From contig NZ_CP059900.1 of assembly GCF_014126825.1 (NCBI RefSeq), forward strand, positions 2,494,954 to 2,558,953: a stretch of 64,000 nt of DNA, written 5' to 3'. Source of the stretch: Tomitella gaofuii (GTDB lineage Bacteria; Actinomycetota; Actinomycetes; Mycobacteriales; Mycobacteriaceae). Both the position numbers and the translations under genes were made by a program. Of this stretch, positions 17,813-27,457 are shown in pieces; positions within the stretch are counted from its first letter, which is position 1, and each line of letters opens with the position of its first letter. The notes under the pieces were generated by a model, which saw only the letters and a program-made list of their open reading frames with translations, ran no database searches and was not told where the DNA came from.

Positions 17813-18829
17813 TCACCCCGCGGAGGCGACGCTGAACCGCGAGAGCGCCAGCAGCCGCGAGGTGGCGCGCAGGTACTTCTTGCGGTAACCGCCGGAGAGC
17901 ATCTCCTCGGTGAAGATCTCGTCGAGACGGGCGCCCGCCACCGTGACCGGCACCCCCGCGTCGTAGAGCCTGTCGGCCAGCACCACGAGCCGCAGCGCCA
18001 CGGCCTGGTCGCGGGCCGCGTGCACGCCGTCGATGAACACCGCGGACACGCCCTCGACCAGCTTCTTGTACCGCGACGGGTGCAGCTTGGCCAGGTGGTC
18101 GCACAGCGCGTCGAACTCGTCCATGCTGGCGCCCTCCGTGGCCTCCGCCAGTTCGTGCAGGCGGTCCGACGTCACCGGCTCGGGCGCCGGCGGGAGGTCG
18201 CGGTGGCGGTAGTCGGGCCCGTCGACCCGGATCGTCTGGAAGATCGACGACAGGCTGCGGATCTCGCGCAGGAAGTCCTGCGCGGCGAAGCGGCCCTCCC
18301 CCAGCTGGCCGGGCAGCGTGTTGGAGGTGGCCACGATCGACACGCCCTGCGCGGACAGCTCGGTGAGCAGGCGCGAGACGAGCATCGTGTCGCCGGGGTC
18401 GTCCAGCTCGAACTCGTCGATGCACAGCACGCTGTGCCCGGAGAGCTGCTCGACCGCGTTGTTGAAGCCCAGCGCGCCCACCACGTGCGTGAGCTCGACG
18501 AAGGTGCCGAACGCCTTGGGCGACGGAGCCGCGTGGTAGATCGACGCCAGCAAGTGCGTCTTGCCCACGCCGAACCCGCCGTCGAGGTAGAGCCCGGAGC
18601 CGGTGGCGGTCTTGCTCTTGCGACCGAACAGGCCCCGTCTGCCCTTCTTGTCGCCCAGGCCGCTCGCGAACTTCTCCGCCGCCCGCACCGCTTCGGTCTG
18701 CGACGGTTCCGCCGGGTCCGGAATGTACGAGGCGAAGCTGACGTCGTCGAACATCGCCGGAGGCGTGAGCTGGCCCACGAGCTGGTCCGACGGGACCTGG
18801 GGGTTGCGGTCGACGAGATGCTGGAGCAT
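17813..18829 (-). CDS. zapE: Cell division protein ZapE (AFG1-like ATPase)
   Basis: 338 aa AFG1/ZapE ATPase. Walker A GGFGVGKT at 84-91 and Walker B CIDEF at 136-140. In E. coli ZapE associates with the Z-ring, and the yeast homologue works in mitochondrial protein quality control. Position matches Rv2670c. The start ATG 18829 sits six bases after TAAACT with no Shine-Dalgarno: a leaderless layout. Divergent from the RibD-like gene with 23 bp between starts. Confidence 0.9.
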   Translation of the reverse strand: MLQHLVDRNPQVPSDQLVGQLTPPAMFDDVSFASYIPDPAEPSQTEAVRAAEKFASGLGDKKGRRGLFGRKSKTATGSGLYLDGGFGVGKTHLLASIYHAAPSPKAFGTFVELTHVVGALGFNNAVEQLSGHSVLCIDEFELDDPGDTMLVSRLLTELSAQGVSIVATSNTLPGQLGEGRFAAQDFLREIRSLSSIFQTIRVDGPDYRHRDLPPAPEPVTSDRLHELAEATEGASMDEFDALCDHLAKLHPSRYKKLVEGVSAVFIDGVHAARDQAVALRLVVLADRLYDAGVPVTVAGARLDEIFTEEMLSGGYRKKYLRATSRLLALSRFSVASAG

Positions 18830-18841
18830 TTCGGCAGTTTA
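18830..18841 (-). promoter_or_regulatory. Candidate leaderless promoter -10 for zapE
   Basis: Minus strand TAAACT, then GCCGAA, then ATG 18829. This is an exact TANNNT-N6-ATG arrangement. Confidence 0.55.
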
Positions 18842-18852
18842 AGCGATGTGAT

Positions 18853-19704
18853 GTGATCGACCTCGTGCACCGTGACAGTAATGCGATCCAGTTCACAGCC
18901 TTGGATGCTCCCGCCGGGGGCCATGCACCGTCCCCCGCCGGCCCGCTCTCCCCGGACCGGCTGGCCGCGCTGTACGCGTACCCGGAGGCGCACGGCCCCT
19001 GGATGCGGGTCAACTTCATCACCAGCGTGGACGGCGCCGTGGCCGTCGACGGCCGGTCCGGGGGGCTCGGCGGCCCCGGCGACCGCCGTGTGTTCGGCCT
19101 GCTGCGCGCCCTGGCCGACGTCATCGTGGTCGGCGCCGGCACCGTGCGGGCGGAGAACTACGGGGGTGCGCGGATCCCCGCCGAGGACCGCCGGCGGCGG
19201 GTGGCCGCGGGCCGGCCGGAGATCCCGCGGATCGCCGTGGTCAGCGCGACGGCGCGCATCGACCCGTCGCACCGGCTGTTCCACGACACCGCGGTCCCGC
19301 CCCTCGTCATCGTCTCCTCGGCGGCCGACCCGGTCCACGTGCGGGCGCTCGAGGAGGCGGGCACGGAGATCGCGGTGCTGCCGGACCGGCCCCGGGAGTC
19401 CGGTGCCGGGCCCGGCGCTGCACGGCCCGACGTGGCCGGCATCGCACCGATACTCGCCGCCCGCGGGCTGACCCGCATCCTGTGCGAGGGCGGCCCCAAC
19501 CTCACCGGCCGGTTGCTCGCGGCGGGGGCGGTGGACGAGCTGTGCCTGACCGTGGCGCCGGTCCTCGTCGGGGGCAACGCGCCGCGCATGGCGGTGGGGC
19601 CGGCATCGACGCCCGCGCCGCTGACCCGCCGGCACCTCCTCGCCGGCGACGACGGCGCGTTGTTCACCCGCTGGACCGTCGCACGGGGCCGGGACGAGCG
19701 GTGA
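18853..19704 (+). CDS. RibD C-terminal-domain reductase (pyrimidine/folate reductase-like)
   Basis: 283 aa RibD_C/DHFR-like fold. MRVNFITSVDGAVAVDG near residue 50 and ILCEGGPNLTGRLL near 210 are the NADPH- and substrate-contacting motifs. The deaminase half of true RibD is absent. M. tuberculosis Rv2671 in the same position can supply dihydrofolate reductase activity when overproduced, so a reductase role in riboflavin or folate metabolism is plausible. Start GTG 18853 is the only reasonable one; two ATGs just upstream hit stops at once. Confidence 0.85.
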   Translation: MIDLVHRDSNAIQFTALDAPAGGHAPSPAGPLSPDRLAALYAYPEAHGPWMRVNFITSVDGAVAVDGRSGGLGGPGDRRVFGLLRALADVIVVGAGTVRAENYGGARIPAEDRRRRVAAGRPEIPRIAVVSATARIDPSHRLFHDTAVPPLVIVSSAADPVHVRALEEAGTEIAVLPDRPRESGAGPGAARPDVAGIAPILAARGLTRILCEGGPNLTGRLLAAGAVDELCLTVAPVLVGGNAPRMAVGPASTPAPLTRRHLLAGDDGALFTRWTVARGRDER

Positions 19705-19730
19705 GGGCCGGCGGCTGGCACGCTCGTGGG

Positions 19731-21290
19731 GTGCGTCGATCAGACAAGTACCCGTCCGCCGGCATCGCCCTCGCGGGAGCGGCCCTCGCGGGAGCGGTCC
19801 TTTCGGGGTGCGCGGCGGGGCCTTCCATGCCCCCGGACTATGCGGTCGCCGGCCAGGCGCAGGGATCACCGGCCACGCCGACCACCACCGCGCCTCCCCC
19901 GCCGCCGCACGCCGGGGTGCCGCAGCAGCAGCCGCGCTGGCGGCCCTGCCGCACCGACCCCACCGTCGGGCTCCCCCCGGGCCCGGACGGCCTCGTCATC
20001 GAATGCGCGACGATCACCGGCCCGCTCGACCCTGCCACGTCGCAGTCGGACGTGGGCATCGACCTCACCCGCGCGCGCACCGCGGCGACCCCCCAGGACG
20101 CTGCCCCGCTGGTCCTCATGGCGGGAAGCGACCAGTCCTCGCGCAGCGCGCTCGCCGGCCTGGCGACAGGCACGGGCGGCGCGGTGGTCGACGCGCGCCC
20201 GGTGGTGGCCGTGGACCGCCGCGGCACCGGGCCGTCCACCGATCCCGCCTGCTTCACCGGCACCGACGCCGCCGACCTCACCGCGGCGGGGCGCGGAGGT
20301 GACCCGGTGGCCCGCGCGCAGTCCATGATGGACACCGTCAACCGCGTCACCGTCTCGTGCACCGACGTGCTGCGGCCCGCCGTCGACGCGTTCGACGCCG
20401 TGCACGCCGCCTCCGACATCGACACGCTCCGCAATTACTGGGGCGTCGACAAGATCGCGCTGCTCACCCTGGGCGACGCGTCCGACGTGGCATTGGCGTA
20501 CCAGGCCAATGTGCCCGGCCACTTGGCGCGCCTGATCATGGACTCGCCCGGCCCGCTGCGCGTCGACGCCGCGACCACCGCCGAGCGCAGGGCCCAGGCC
20601 GATCAGGCGGCGCTCGCCCGGTTCGTCTCCGACTGCACGGCCACCGGCTGCGCAGCGGGTCCCGACCCGGCGCGCACCCTCGGCACGCTGCTCGACTCGG
20701 CGGAGATGGGCCTGATCCGGGGCGTGAGCAGCGGCTCGGTGCTCACCGTCGTCCGGCAGACGCTCGCCGACTCCGCGCGGCCGTGGGACCAGCGGGTGGC
20801 CCGGCTCGGCGAGCTCATCGGCGGAGCCGCGCGCGGCGAGGTGGACGCGTTGCGCGTGTTCGCCGATGCGCAGGCCGTCACCAGCGGCGAGTTCGTGGCG
20901 CAGTGCAGCGACGCGCCGCCGCCGGCCACGCCGGACCAGTCGCACACCGCGCAGACGGACTGGGCGGGCAAGTACCCCGTGTTCGGCGCGGACGCCGCCG
21001 TCCGGATGCTCACCTGCGCGTCCTGGCCGTCGCACCAGGAGCCGGATCTGCCCGAGGGCTTCGACGTGCCGGTGCTGCTGTTCTCCGGCGCGGCGGACAC
21101 CGTGGTGGGTTCCGGCGCGGTGGATTCGGTGACCGCCGCGATCGCGCGCACCGGTTCGCCTGCTGCGACCGTGACCTGGGAGGGGGTGGGACACGGGGCA
21201 CTGTGGGGATCGGGCTGCGCCGTCGAGCAGCTCGGCCGCTATCTCGACGATGCCGCGATCCCCCCGGGGGGCACCGCCTGCCCGGTCTGA
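19731..21290 (+). CDS. Secreted lipoprotein, TAP-type alpha/beta hydrolase family (nucleophile not evident)
   Basis: 519 aa. The N-terminus is a lipoprotein signal ending in the lipobox LSGC (cysteine near residue 27), then a Pro/Thr/Gln linker. The body is a TAP-like alpha/beta hydrolase of the tripeptidyl aminopeptidase type, with the C-terminal TAP domain (VLLFSGAADTVV, then GVGHGALWG with a candidate His). It corresponds in position to Rv2672. The nucleophile elbow, normally GxSxG, reads TLGDASDVAL, so the expected serine position is not a serine in a simple alignment. Start GTG 19731 is chosen because it gives the signal peptide. Confidence 0.82.
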   Translation: MRRSDKYPSAGIALAGAALAGAVLSGCAAGPSMPPDYAVAGQAQGSPATPTTTAPPPPPHAGVPQQQPRWRPCRTDPTVGLPPGPDGLVIECATITGPLDPATSQSDVGIDLTRARTAATPQDAAPLVLMAGSDQSSRSALAGLATGTGGAVVDARPVVAVDRRGTGPSTDPACFTGTDAADLTAAGRGGDPVARAQSMMDTVNRVTVSCTDVLRPAVDAFDAVHAASDIDTLRNYWGVDKIALLTLGDASDVALAYQANVPGHLARLIMDSPGPLRVDAATTAERRAQADQAALARFVSDCTATGCAAGPDPARTLGTLLDSAEMGLIRGVSSGSVLTVVRQTLADSARPWDQRVARLGELIGGAARGEVDALRVFADAQAVTSGEFVAQCSDAPPPATPDQSHTAQTDWAGKYPVFGADAAVRMLTCASWPSHQEPDLPEGFDVPVLLFSGAADTVVGSGAVDSVTAAIARTGSPAATVTWEGVGHGALWGSGCAVEQLGRYLDDAAIPPGGTACPV

Positions 21291-21418
21291 TCCGCGCCGC
21301 CCGCCGTACGGGGCGTGACGGTGCGTGACCGGCCGCGCCGCGGCGTCCCCCGCCTCTTACAGCGTGCGGCCTCGGTCACCGACGGGGTGTCCCGGCGCAC
21401 CCCCGCGGCGATACGCGA

Positions 21419-21430
21419 TACCGTGCACGC
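21419..21430 (+). promoter_or_regulatory. Candidate leaderless promoter -10 for aftC
   Basis: TACCGT, then GCACGC, then GTG 21431. Exact TANNNT-N6-GTG, with no Shine-Dalgarno. Confidence 0.5.
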
Positions 21431-22813
21431 GTGCCGTCGACCGATCTCCTCCTGCCCCGCACCGCATGGACCCGCTCCGCGGCCATCAAGGCCGCGATGT
21501 GGCCGATCGCCGTGTTCACCGTGCTCCACCGCGTGCTGTCGCTGGCGGTGCAGGGGGCGCACACCGACGACTTCAACCCGGTCTACGACGCGGCATGGCG
21601 GTTCTGGCAGCACCTGCCCATCTACGGCGGCGACCTCGACACCGTCACCCCGCACTACCTGTACCCGCCGGGCGGGACCCTGCTGCTCTCCCCGCTGGGC
21701 CTGATCAACTACGAGTGGTCGCGGTGGCTGTTCATCGCGGCCAACGCCGTGGCGATCATCATCGCCGGCTACCTGCTGCTGCGGCTGTTCGACTACGGCA
21801 TCCGGTCCGTGGCCGCGCCCGTACTGCTGTTCGCCATGTTCTTCACCGAGACCGTGTCGAACACTCTCATCTTCAGCAACGTCAACGGGATCGTTCTGCT
21901 CTGCGAGGTCCTGTTCCTCACGCTGATGGTCCGCGGACACCACCTGTGGGCCGGCGTGCCCATGGGCCTGACCATCGCGATCAAGCCGGTGCTGGCGCCG
22001 ATCCTGCTGCTGCCGCTGCTCAAGAAGCAGTGGCGCCCGTTCGTCGCCGCTCTCGGCATCCCGCTGATCCTCAACGCCGCGGCGTGGCCCCTGATCACCG
22101 ACTCGACCGAGTTCATCAACCACACGCTCCCCTACCTCACCGAGGCGCGCGACTACTTCAACAGCGCCCTCGTCGGCGCGGGCGCCTACTTCGGGGTCGC
22201 CGAGCCGCTCGTGTGGGTGGTGCGGATCCTCCTGGGGCTGACGGTGCTCGTGTCGCTGTATCTGCTCTTCCGCTTCCACCGCGCCGACGAACGGTTCTAC
22301 CTGTGCACAGGCACCGGCGTGCTGCTCACGGCGTCGTTCCTGCTGGGGTCGCTGGGCCAGCAGTACTACTCGATGCTCGTGTTCCCGTTGATGATGACGG
22401 TGGTGCTGCGCAACTCCGTGGTGCGCACCTGGCCGGCGTGGGTGGCGGCCTACCTGTTCCTCAGCTTCGACAGCTGGTACTCGTCGCGGTTCATCATGAC
22501 CGGCAAGACCATCGAATCGCTGCGGGCCACGTTCGGCTGGGCCCTGCTGCTCGTGGTCATCTTCACGGTGCTGCTCAACCGGTACCTCGCGGCCCGGGCG
22601 CAGGGTCGGCTCGACGGCGGCATCGACCCGCTCCCGCCGGACGGACCCGCCCGGAGTGCCTCCGCGCAACGTCGCCCTCACGACCGCGGAGACGAGCAGG
22701 ACCGGGGCGCTCCGGCCGGGGCGCCTTCCGCGGACGGCGACGGGACGGACGGGCGGGACGAGAACTCCGGCGATGGCCCGGCGGGTGCGCAGAGTATTAC
22801 CGTGGGGACATGA
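21431..22813 (+). CDS. aftC: Arabinofuranosyltransferase AftC-like GT-C membrane protein (DUF2029/GT87)
   Basis: 460 aa. About ten to eleven transmembrane segments fill residues 20-385; the first outer loop holds the acidic pair TDDFN near residue 47, typical of GT-C enzymes that use polyprenyl-phosphate sugars. Synteny with Rv2673 (RibD-like, TAP lipoprotein, here, msrB) identifies it as AftC, the alpha-1,3 arabinofuranosyltransferase that branches arabinogalactan and lipoarabinomannan. The last 60 residues are a hydrophilic Gly/Asp/Arg tail that looks disordered. The stop overlaps msrB (ATGA). Confidence 0.82.
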   Translation: MPSTDLLLPRTAWTRSAAIKAAMWPIAVFTVLHRVLSLAVQGAHTDDFNPVYDAAWRFWQHLPIYGGDLDTVTPHYLYPPGGTLLLSPLGLINYEWSRWLFIAANAVAIIIAGYLLLRLFDYGIRSVAAPVLLFAMFFTETVSNTLIFSNVNGIVLLCEVLFLTLMVRGHHLWAGVPMGLTIAIKPVLAPILLLPLLKKQWRPFVAALGIPLILNAAAWPLITDSTEFINHTLPYLTEARDYFNSALVGAGAYFGVAEPLVWVVRILLGLTVLVSLYLLFRFHRADERFYLCTGTGVLLTASFLLGSLGQQYYSMLVFPLMMTVVLRNSVVRTWPAWVAAYLFLSFDSWYSSRFIMTGKTIESLRATFGWALLLVVIFTVLLNRYLAARAQGRLDGGIDPLPPDGPARSASAQRRPHDRGDEQDRGAPAGAPSADGDGTDGRDENSGDGPAGAQSITVGT

Positions 22814-23229
22814 CTTCCGGACAGTTGCCAGCCCCCCAGGTCGAGCGCTCCGATGCGGAGTGGCGCGCGCAGCTCACCCCCGACGAGTACGCGGTGCTGC
22901 GGCAGGCCGGCACCGAACGCCCGTTCATCGGCGAGTACACCGACACCACAGACGAGGGCGTCTACGAGTGCCGCGCCTGCGGCGCCGAGTTGTTCCGCAG
23001 CACCGAGAAGTTCCACTCGCACTGCGGCTGGCCGTCGTTCTTCGACCCCGCACAGTCCGACGCGGTGATCCTGCGCGAGGACGCGAGCATGGGCATGGTG
23101 CGCACCGAGGTGCTGTGCCGCAACTGCCACAGCCACCTGGGCCACGTGTTCACCGGCGAGGGCTATCCGACGCCCACCGACCAGCGGTACTGCATCAACT
23201 CGATCTCGCTGCGCCTCAAGCCCGCCTAG
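22810..23229 (+). CDS. msrB: Peptide-methionine (R)-S-oxide reductase
   Basis: 139 aa. MsrB fold with zinc ligands CRAC and CRNC, the substrate block HSHCGWPSFFDP, and the catalytic cysteine in RYCINS near the C-terminus. Reduces methionine-R-sulfoxide in proteins. Starts within the aftC stop codon (ATGA), so it is coupled to it; the pair is Rv2673-Rv2674 in M. tuberculosis. Confidence 0.95.
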   Translation: MTSGQLPAPQVERSDAEWRAQLTPDEYAVLRQAGTERPFIGEYTDTTDEGVYECRACGAELFRSTEKFHSHCGWPSFFDPAQSDAVILREDASMGMVRTEVLCRNCHSHLGHVFTGEGYPTPTDQRYCINSISLRLKPA

Positions 23230-23247
23230 CCGGCCCGGCGGGCCGAC

Positions 23248-23300
23248 GACGTGCGGGCCGTACGCCCAGGCCGCGGGCCCGTGCGCACGGCCCGCACGTC
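23248..23300. terminator. Bidirectional terminator between msrB and hemQ
   Basis: Perfect 14-bp stem GACGTGCGGGCCGT / ACGGCCCGCACGTC (23248-23261 and 23287-23300) with a 25-nt GC-rich loop, in the gap between convergent genes. No T tract follows. Confidence 0.6.
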
Positions 23301-23314
23301 CGGGGCCCGCGAGG

Positions 23315-24010
23315 TCAGGGCAGGGCTTCGATGAGCCGGGCGGCCGGCACCCGCGGCCCGGTGAAGAACGGGACCTCCTCGCGCACGTGCAGCCGGGCTT
23401 CGCTGGCGCGCAGGTCACGCATGAGGTCCACGATGTCGGCCAGCACCGGCCCCTCGAACGCGAGGATCCACTCGTAGTCGCCCAGCGCGAACGCCGGGAC
23501 CGTGTTGGCCCGCACGTGCGGGTAGGCGCGGGCGCCCATGCCGTGCTCCGCGAGCATGCGGCGCCGGTCCTCGTCGGGCAGCACGTACCAGTCGTAGGAG
23601 CGGACGAACGGGTACACGCAGACGTAGTCGCCCGGATCCTCGCCGGCGATGAACGCGGGCACGTGGCTCTTGTTGAACTCGGCGGGACGGTGCAGCGCGG
23701 CGTTGCTCCAGTACGGTGTGCTGGCGCGCCCCAGCGCGGTGGTGCGGCGCAGGTCCGTGTACACCTTCTGCAGGTCCTCGATGCGCTCGGCGTGGGTCCA
23801 CATCATCCAGTCGGCCTCGGCGCGCATGCCCTGGATGTCGTAGAGCCCGCGCAGCTCGACGCCGCGCCCCTCGAGTCCGCCGAAGAACTCCTCGGCCTCG
23901 GAGATCGCCGCCGAACGGTCCTCCCCCAGCTCGCCCGGCGTCACATGGAACACCGAGAACATCAGGTAGCGGACGGTGGAGTTGAGCTTCGCGTAGTCGA
24001 GTTTCGCCAT
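23315..24010 (-). CDS. hemQ: Coproheme decarboxylase HemQ (ChdC)
   Basis: 231 aa chlorite-dismutase-like protein of the actinobacterial HemQ group. It converts iron-coproporphyrin III to haem b, the last step of the coproporphyrin-dependent path. Visible family blocks: [31 protein letters not shown], and [13 protein letters not shown], whose tyrosine region lines the haem pocket. Lies 59 bp after hemY in a hemE-hemY-hemQ operon. CAGGAT sits six bases before the ATG, a weak leaderless layout, so it may also be read separately. Confidence 0.93.
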   Translation of the reverse strand: MAKLDYAKLNSTVRYLMFSVFHVTPGELGEDRSAAISEAEEFFGGLEGRGVELRGLYDIQGMRAEADWMMWTHAERIEDLQKVYTDLRRTTALGRASTPYWSNAALHRPAEFNKSHVPAFIAGEDPGDYVCVYPFVRSYDWYVLPDEDRRRMLAEHGMGARAYPHVRANTVPAFALGDYEWILAFEGPVLADIVDLMRDLRASEARLHVREEVPFFTGPRVPAARLIEALP

Positions 24011-24069
24011 GCCCTCATCCTGCCACCGACGACGGCGAGGCGGCCGTCGCGGACGTCACACCGCGGGAG

Positions 24070-25566
24070 TCAGCGTGTGATGTCCCCCACGACCGATTCC
24101 GCCGCCGCGCGCGCCCCGCCTATGCATGCCGGCACGCCGACCCCGTGCCAGGCGCTGCCGGCGACGCCGAGCGCGGGCAGCCCCGCCACCGCCGTTTCGA
24201 TCGCGGCGACCCTGTCCTCGTGACCTGCACCGTACTGCGGCAGCCCGCCGCGCCAGCGCTGCACGTGCACGTCCACCGGTGCAGCGTCGACGCCCAGCAG
24301 GGCGTACAGGTCGCCGCGTGCCCGGGCGACGAGGTCCCCGTCGGATTCGCCGACGACCTCCGCGGCGCCGTACCGGCCGTACGACAGCCGCAGCAACCGG
24401 ACGCCCGCCTCGTCGACCGGGGCGAGGTGCGGCCATTTGTTGCTCGACAGGGTGCAGGCTTTGGCGCCCACCCCCCGTTCCCCGGTGGCGACCAGCACCC
24501 CCGACGCGTCGGGCAGCGCGGTATCGAAGGGCAGGGCGAGCGCGACGACGGCGGAATCGGCGAGGGGTATCCGCGCGGCCTCGGCCGCGGCCACGGCCGC
24601 CGCCGTCCGCAGCAGCCGCGCCGCCCGGGGCGCCGGCAGCGCCAGGATCACCGCGTCGACGTGCAGCACACGCCGGCCACGGTCCGACCCGGTCCCGTCC
24701 GCGGGCTCGACGACGAGCCGCCAGGCTCCGTCCGCCGATCCTCCGGCCCGCTCGACCGCGGTCACCGCCGTGCGCATGCGGATCTCCGCCCCGCTCTGCC
24801 GGGCGAGGGCGTCGACGAGCCGGGAGTACCCCCCGCGCAGCGCCCCGAACACCGGCCCGGTGCCGGCGGCCCGCCGGGATTCCTCCGCCGCGGCGGCCAC
24901 TGCCCGTCCCAGCGACGGCGCTCCCGCGTCGAGCGCCCGGGCCAGGCCGGGCAGCGCCGCCCGCACGCCGATCGTCCCCGCCGACCCCGAGTACACCCCG
25001 CCCAGCAGCGGGTCGACGCACCTCTCCACCACCGCGGCGCCGTAGCGGCACCGCACCAGCTCCCCCACCGTGGTGTCGAAGCCGGGTGCCCACGACATCG
25101 GGGCCGCGTCGCGCCGCGCCGCCTCCGCGGCGGACGCGCCCAGCAGGCCGGACAGCGACGCCGGGTCGGCGGGGATCCCCATCAGGGTGCCCGTCGGCAC
25201 GGCACGCAGCCGGCCCCCGGCGCGCAGCAGCGGGGAGCGACCCGCAGGGTGCACCACCTCGCCGTCCAGCCCCAGCTCCGCCAGCAGCGCCGGCACCTCG
25301 GGACGGCGGGCCAGGAAGGCCTCCGCGCCGACCTCCATGGGCACACCGGCGAGCGGAACGGTGCGGAGCTTGCCGCCGAGCCGCCCCGACTGCTCGAACA
25401 GCGCGATGCGGCAGGCGCCGCCCAGCAGCGAACGGACGCGGTGCGCCGCCACCAATCCGCTCACCCCGCCGCCCACGACGGCGACGCGCAGCGGCGCGCC
25501 CGCGCCCATTGCGACCGTGCCGGTTGCGGCTGTGTTCGTTTCCGCTGCGCCGTGGCGGTCCGCCAT
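24070..25566 (-). CDS. hemY: Coproporphyrinogen III oxidase HemY-type (FAD)
   Basis: 498 aa FAD amine-oxidase-fold enzyme. Dinucleotide loop VVGGGVSGLVAAHRV near residue 30 and ESGRLGGK-like EQSGRLGGKL near 60; the C-terminal FAD-contact block is LGVAGSAWHGVGVPACI. In Gram-positive bacteria HemY oxidises coproporphyrinogen III to coproporphyrin III, feeding the ferrochelatase and HemQ. The start ATG shares its A with the hemE TGA, so the two are coupled. The first 25 residues are a low-complexity extension; ATG at residue 20 could also serve. Confidence 0.93.
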   Translation of the reverse strand: MADRHGAAETNTAATGTVAMGAGAPLRVAVVGGGVSGLVAAHRVRSLLGGACRIALFEQSGRLGGKLRTVPLAGVPMEVGAEAFLARRPEVPALLAELGLDGEVVHPAGRSPLLRAGGRLRAVPTGTLMGIPADPASLSGLLGASAAEAARRDAAPMSWAPGFDTTVGELVRCRYGAAVVERCVDPLLGGVYSGSAGTIGVRAALPGLARALDAGAPSLGRAVAAAAEESRRAAGTGPVFGALRGGYSRLVDALARQSGAEIRMRTAVTAVERAGGSADGAWRLVVEPADGTGSDRGRRVLHVDAVILALPAPRAARLLRTAAAVAAAEAARIPLADSAVVALALPFDTALPDASGVLVATGERGVGAKACTLSSNKWPHLAPVDEAGVRLLRLSYGRYGAAEVVGESDGDLVARARGDLYALLGVDAAPVDVHVQRWRGGLPQYGAGHEDRVAAIETAVAGLPALGVAGSAWHGVGVPACIGGARAAAESVVGDITR

Positions 25567-26672
25567 CAGTACTCGTGCACCCATTCCACGAGCCGGGTGA
25601 GCATGTCCGGATCCGTGTCCGGCAGCACCCCGTGCCCCAGGTTGAAGACGTGCCCGGCCGCCCCCGCCCGCACGGCCCGTTCGCCCGCCTCGAGCACCTC
25701 CACTGCCTTGCGGCGCACCGTCGGCGCGTCGGCGAAAAGCACCGCCGGGTCCAGGTTGCCCTGCAGGGCCTGGCCGCCGCCGATCCGCCGGGCGGCGTCG
25801 TCCAGCGGCACCCGCCAGTCCACCCCCACCACGTCGGCGCCCGCGTCCGCCATCTCCGCCAGCAGCTCCCCGGTGCCCACGCCGAAGTGGATGCGCGGGA
25901 TGCCGGCCCCCGCCACCTCGGCGAACACCCGTTCCGAGTGCGGCTTGACGTATTCGCGGTAATCGGCGAGAGACAGCGCGCCCGCCCACGAGTCGAACAG
26001 CTGGACCGCGTCGACCCCCGCCGCGATCTGCGCGCGCAGGAAGGTGATCGTGTTGTCCGTCAACAGGCCCATGAGGGCGTGCCAGGTGTCCGGTTCGCCG
26101 TACATCAGCGCCTTGGTGTGCTCGTGGTTGCGGCTGGGACCGCCCTCCACCAAGTAGGACGCGAGCGTGAACGGAGCGCCGGCGAAACCCACGAGCGGCA
26201 CGCGCCCCAGCTCGCCCACCAGCAACCGGATCGTCTCGGCCACCGGGCCCACCTGCTCGGCCATCAGACGCGGCAGCGCGTCGACCCCGGCGCGGGTGCG
26301 CACCGCCTCCGCCATCACCGGGCCCCGCCCGGCGACGATGTCCAGGTCCACCCCGGCGGCCTTGAGCGGCACGACGATGTCGGAGAACAGCACCGCTGCG
26401 TCCACGTCGTGCCGGCGCACCGGCTGCAGCGTGATCTCGCAGGCGAGGTCGGGGGTGAAGCACGATTCGAGCATGCCGATGCCTTCACGGACCCGCCGGT
26501 ACTCGGGAAGCGAACGGCCCGCCTGCCGCATGAACCACACGGGGCGGCGCGAGGGCGTGCGCCCGTGCGCCGCGGCGATCAGCGGCGCGTCGGTGAGGTC
26601 GCGGCGGGCGGGGCCGGGCCGGCCCGCAGGCGGCGTCGCGGCGTCGGAAGCGGGGGTCGGGAACTCAGCCAT
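25566..26672 (-). CDS. hemE: Uroporphyrinogen decarboxylase
   Basis: 368 aa. Signature 1 [16 protein letters not shown] near residues 44-59, with the substrate-binding arginine, and signature 2 [16 protein letters not shown] near 160. Makes coproporphyrinogen III from uroporphyrinogen III. First gene of the hemE-hemY-hemQ operon, matching Rv2678c-Rv2676c. ATG 26672 gives the usual N-terminus; a GGGAG lies 11 bp upstream. Divergent from the DUF3000 gene; a TATAC core at 26800-26806 in the shared region may serve either direction. Confidence 0.95.
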   Translation of the reverse strand: MAEFPTPASDAATPPAGRPGPARRDLTDAPLIAAAHGRTPSRRPVWFMRQAGRSLPEYRRVREGIGMLESCFTPDLACEITLQPVRRHDVDAAVLFSDIVVPLKAAGVDLDIVAGRGPVMAEAVRTRAGVDALPRLMAEQVGPVAETIRLLVGELGRVPLVGFAGAPFTLASYLVEGGPSRNHEHTKALMYGEPDTWHALMGLLTDNTITFLRAQIAAGVDAVQLFDSWAGALSLADYREYVKPHSERVFAEVAGAGIPRIHFGVGTGELLAEMADAGADVVGVDWRVPLDDAARRIGGGQALQGNLDPAVLFADAPTVRRKAVEVLEAGERAVRAGAAGHVFNLGHGVLPDTDPDMLTRLVEWVHEY

Positions 26673-26844
26673 GGTCACATCATCTCCCGGTATCGGTCGC
26701 CGCGGAAATCCGCGGCCGCGCTCGTCCCCCGCAAGGGTGCCACGCCGCCGGGCGGGGCCGGTGCACCGCGGATCACGGGGCGGCATGCGCGACGGATCCG
26801 TATACTCCACGGCGCGCCTCCCCGCCCGCCGGGTACAACGGGTT

Positions 26845-26857
26845 TAGCGTCCGGGGC
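26845..26857 (+). promoter_or_regulatory. Candidate leaderless promoter -10 for the DUF3000 gene
   Basis: TAGCGT, seven bases, then GTG 26858 followed at once by ATG 26861. No Shine-Dalgarno. Confidence 0.45.
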
Positions 26858-27457
26858 GTGATGACTTCCGGACTGCAGGCGGAACCCGCGGTCTTTCGCG
26901 TCGCCGTCGACGCGATGAACTCCGCGTCGGTCCGCCGCGAGATCGCACTCGGACCGATCCGCCCACCCCAGCGCCTCGCCCCCTACAGTTACGCGGTCGG
27001 CGCCGAGGTGCGGCACGACGACGCCGACGCCGCCCCCGTGCCGGAACAGTCCGAGGGCGACGCGTTCGGCCGGCTGATCCTGCTGTACGACCCGCAGGGC
27101 GACGACGCCTGGAACGGCACATTCCGGCTCGTGTCCTACGTGCAGGCGGACCTCGACTCCGCCGTCGCCTCGGATCCGCTGCTGCCCGAGGTGGCCTGGA
27201 GCTGGCTGCAGGAGGCGCTGCAGCAACGCGGCGTCGTGATCAACTCGCTCGGCGGCACGGTCACCTCCACCACGTCGGTGCGCTACGGCGACATCGCCGG
27301 CCCGCCGCGTGCGCACCAGCTGGAGATGCGCGCCTCGTGGACTCCCGACCAGGCCGCGATCACCGCGCACGTGGAGGCCTTCTGCGAGCTGCTGGCGCAG
27401 GCGGCCGGCCTGCCGCCGGAGGGCGTCACCGATCTGGCAGGGCGCGGCCGCTCCTGA
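26858..27457 (+). CDS. DUF3000 protein
   Basis: 199 aa actinobacterial protein of the DUF3000 family, in the place of Rv2680 between hemE and the RNase D-like gene. Recognisable blocks include RREIALGPIRPPQRLAPYSYA near residue 28 (quoted in part: GPIRPPQRLAPYS) and a C-terminal helical AFCELLAQAAGLPPEGV. No catalytic motif is evident and function is unknown. It overlaps the end of the convergent hydrolase gene by 32 bp. GTG 26858 fits a leaderless start; ATG 26861 is equally possible. Confidence 0.8.
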   Translation: MMTSGLQAEPAVFRVAVDAMNSASVRREIALGPIRPPQRLAPYSYAVGAEVRHDDADAAPVPEQSEGDAFGRLILLYDPQGDDAWNGTFRLVSYVQADLDSAVASDPLLPEVAWSWLQEALQQRGVVINSLGGTVTSTTSVRYGDIAGPPRAHQLEMRASWTPDQAAITAHVEAFCELLAQAAGLPPEGVTDLAGRGRS

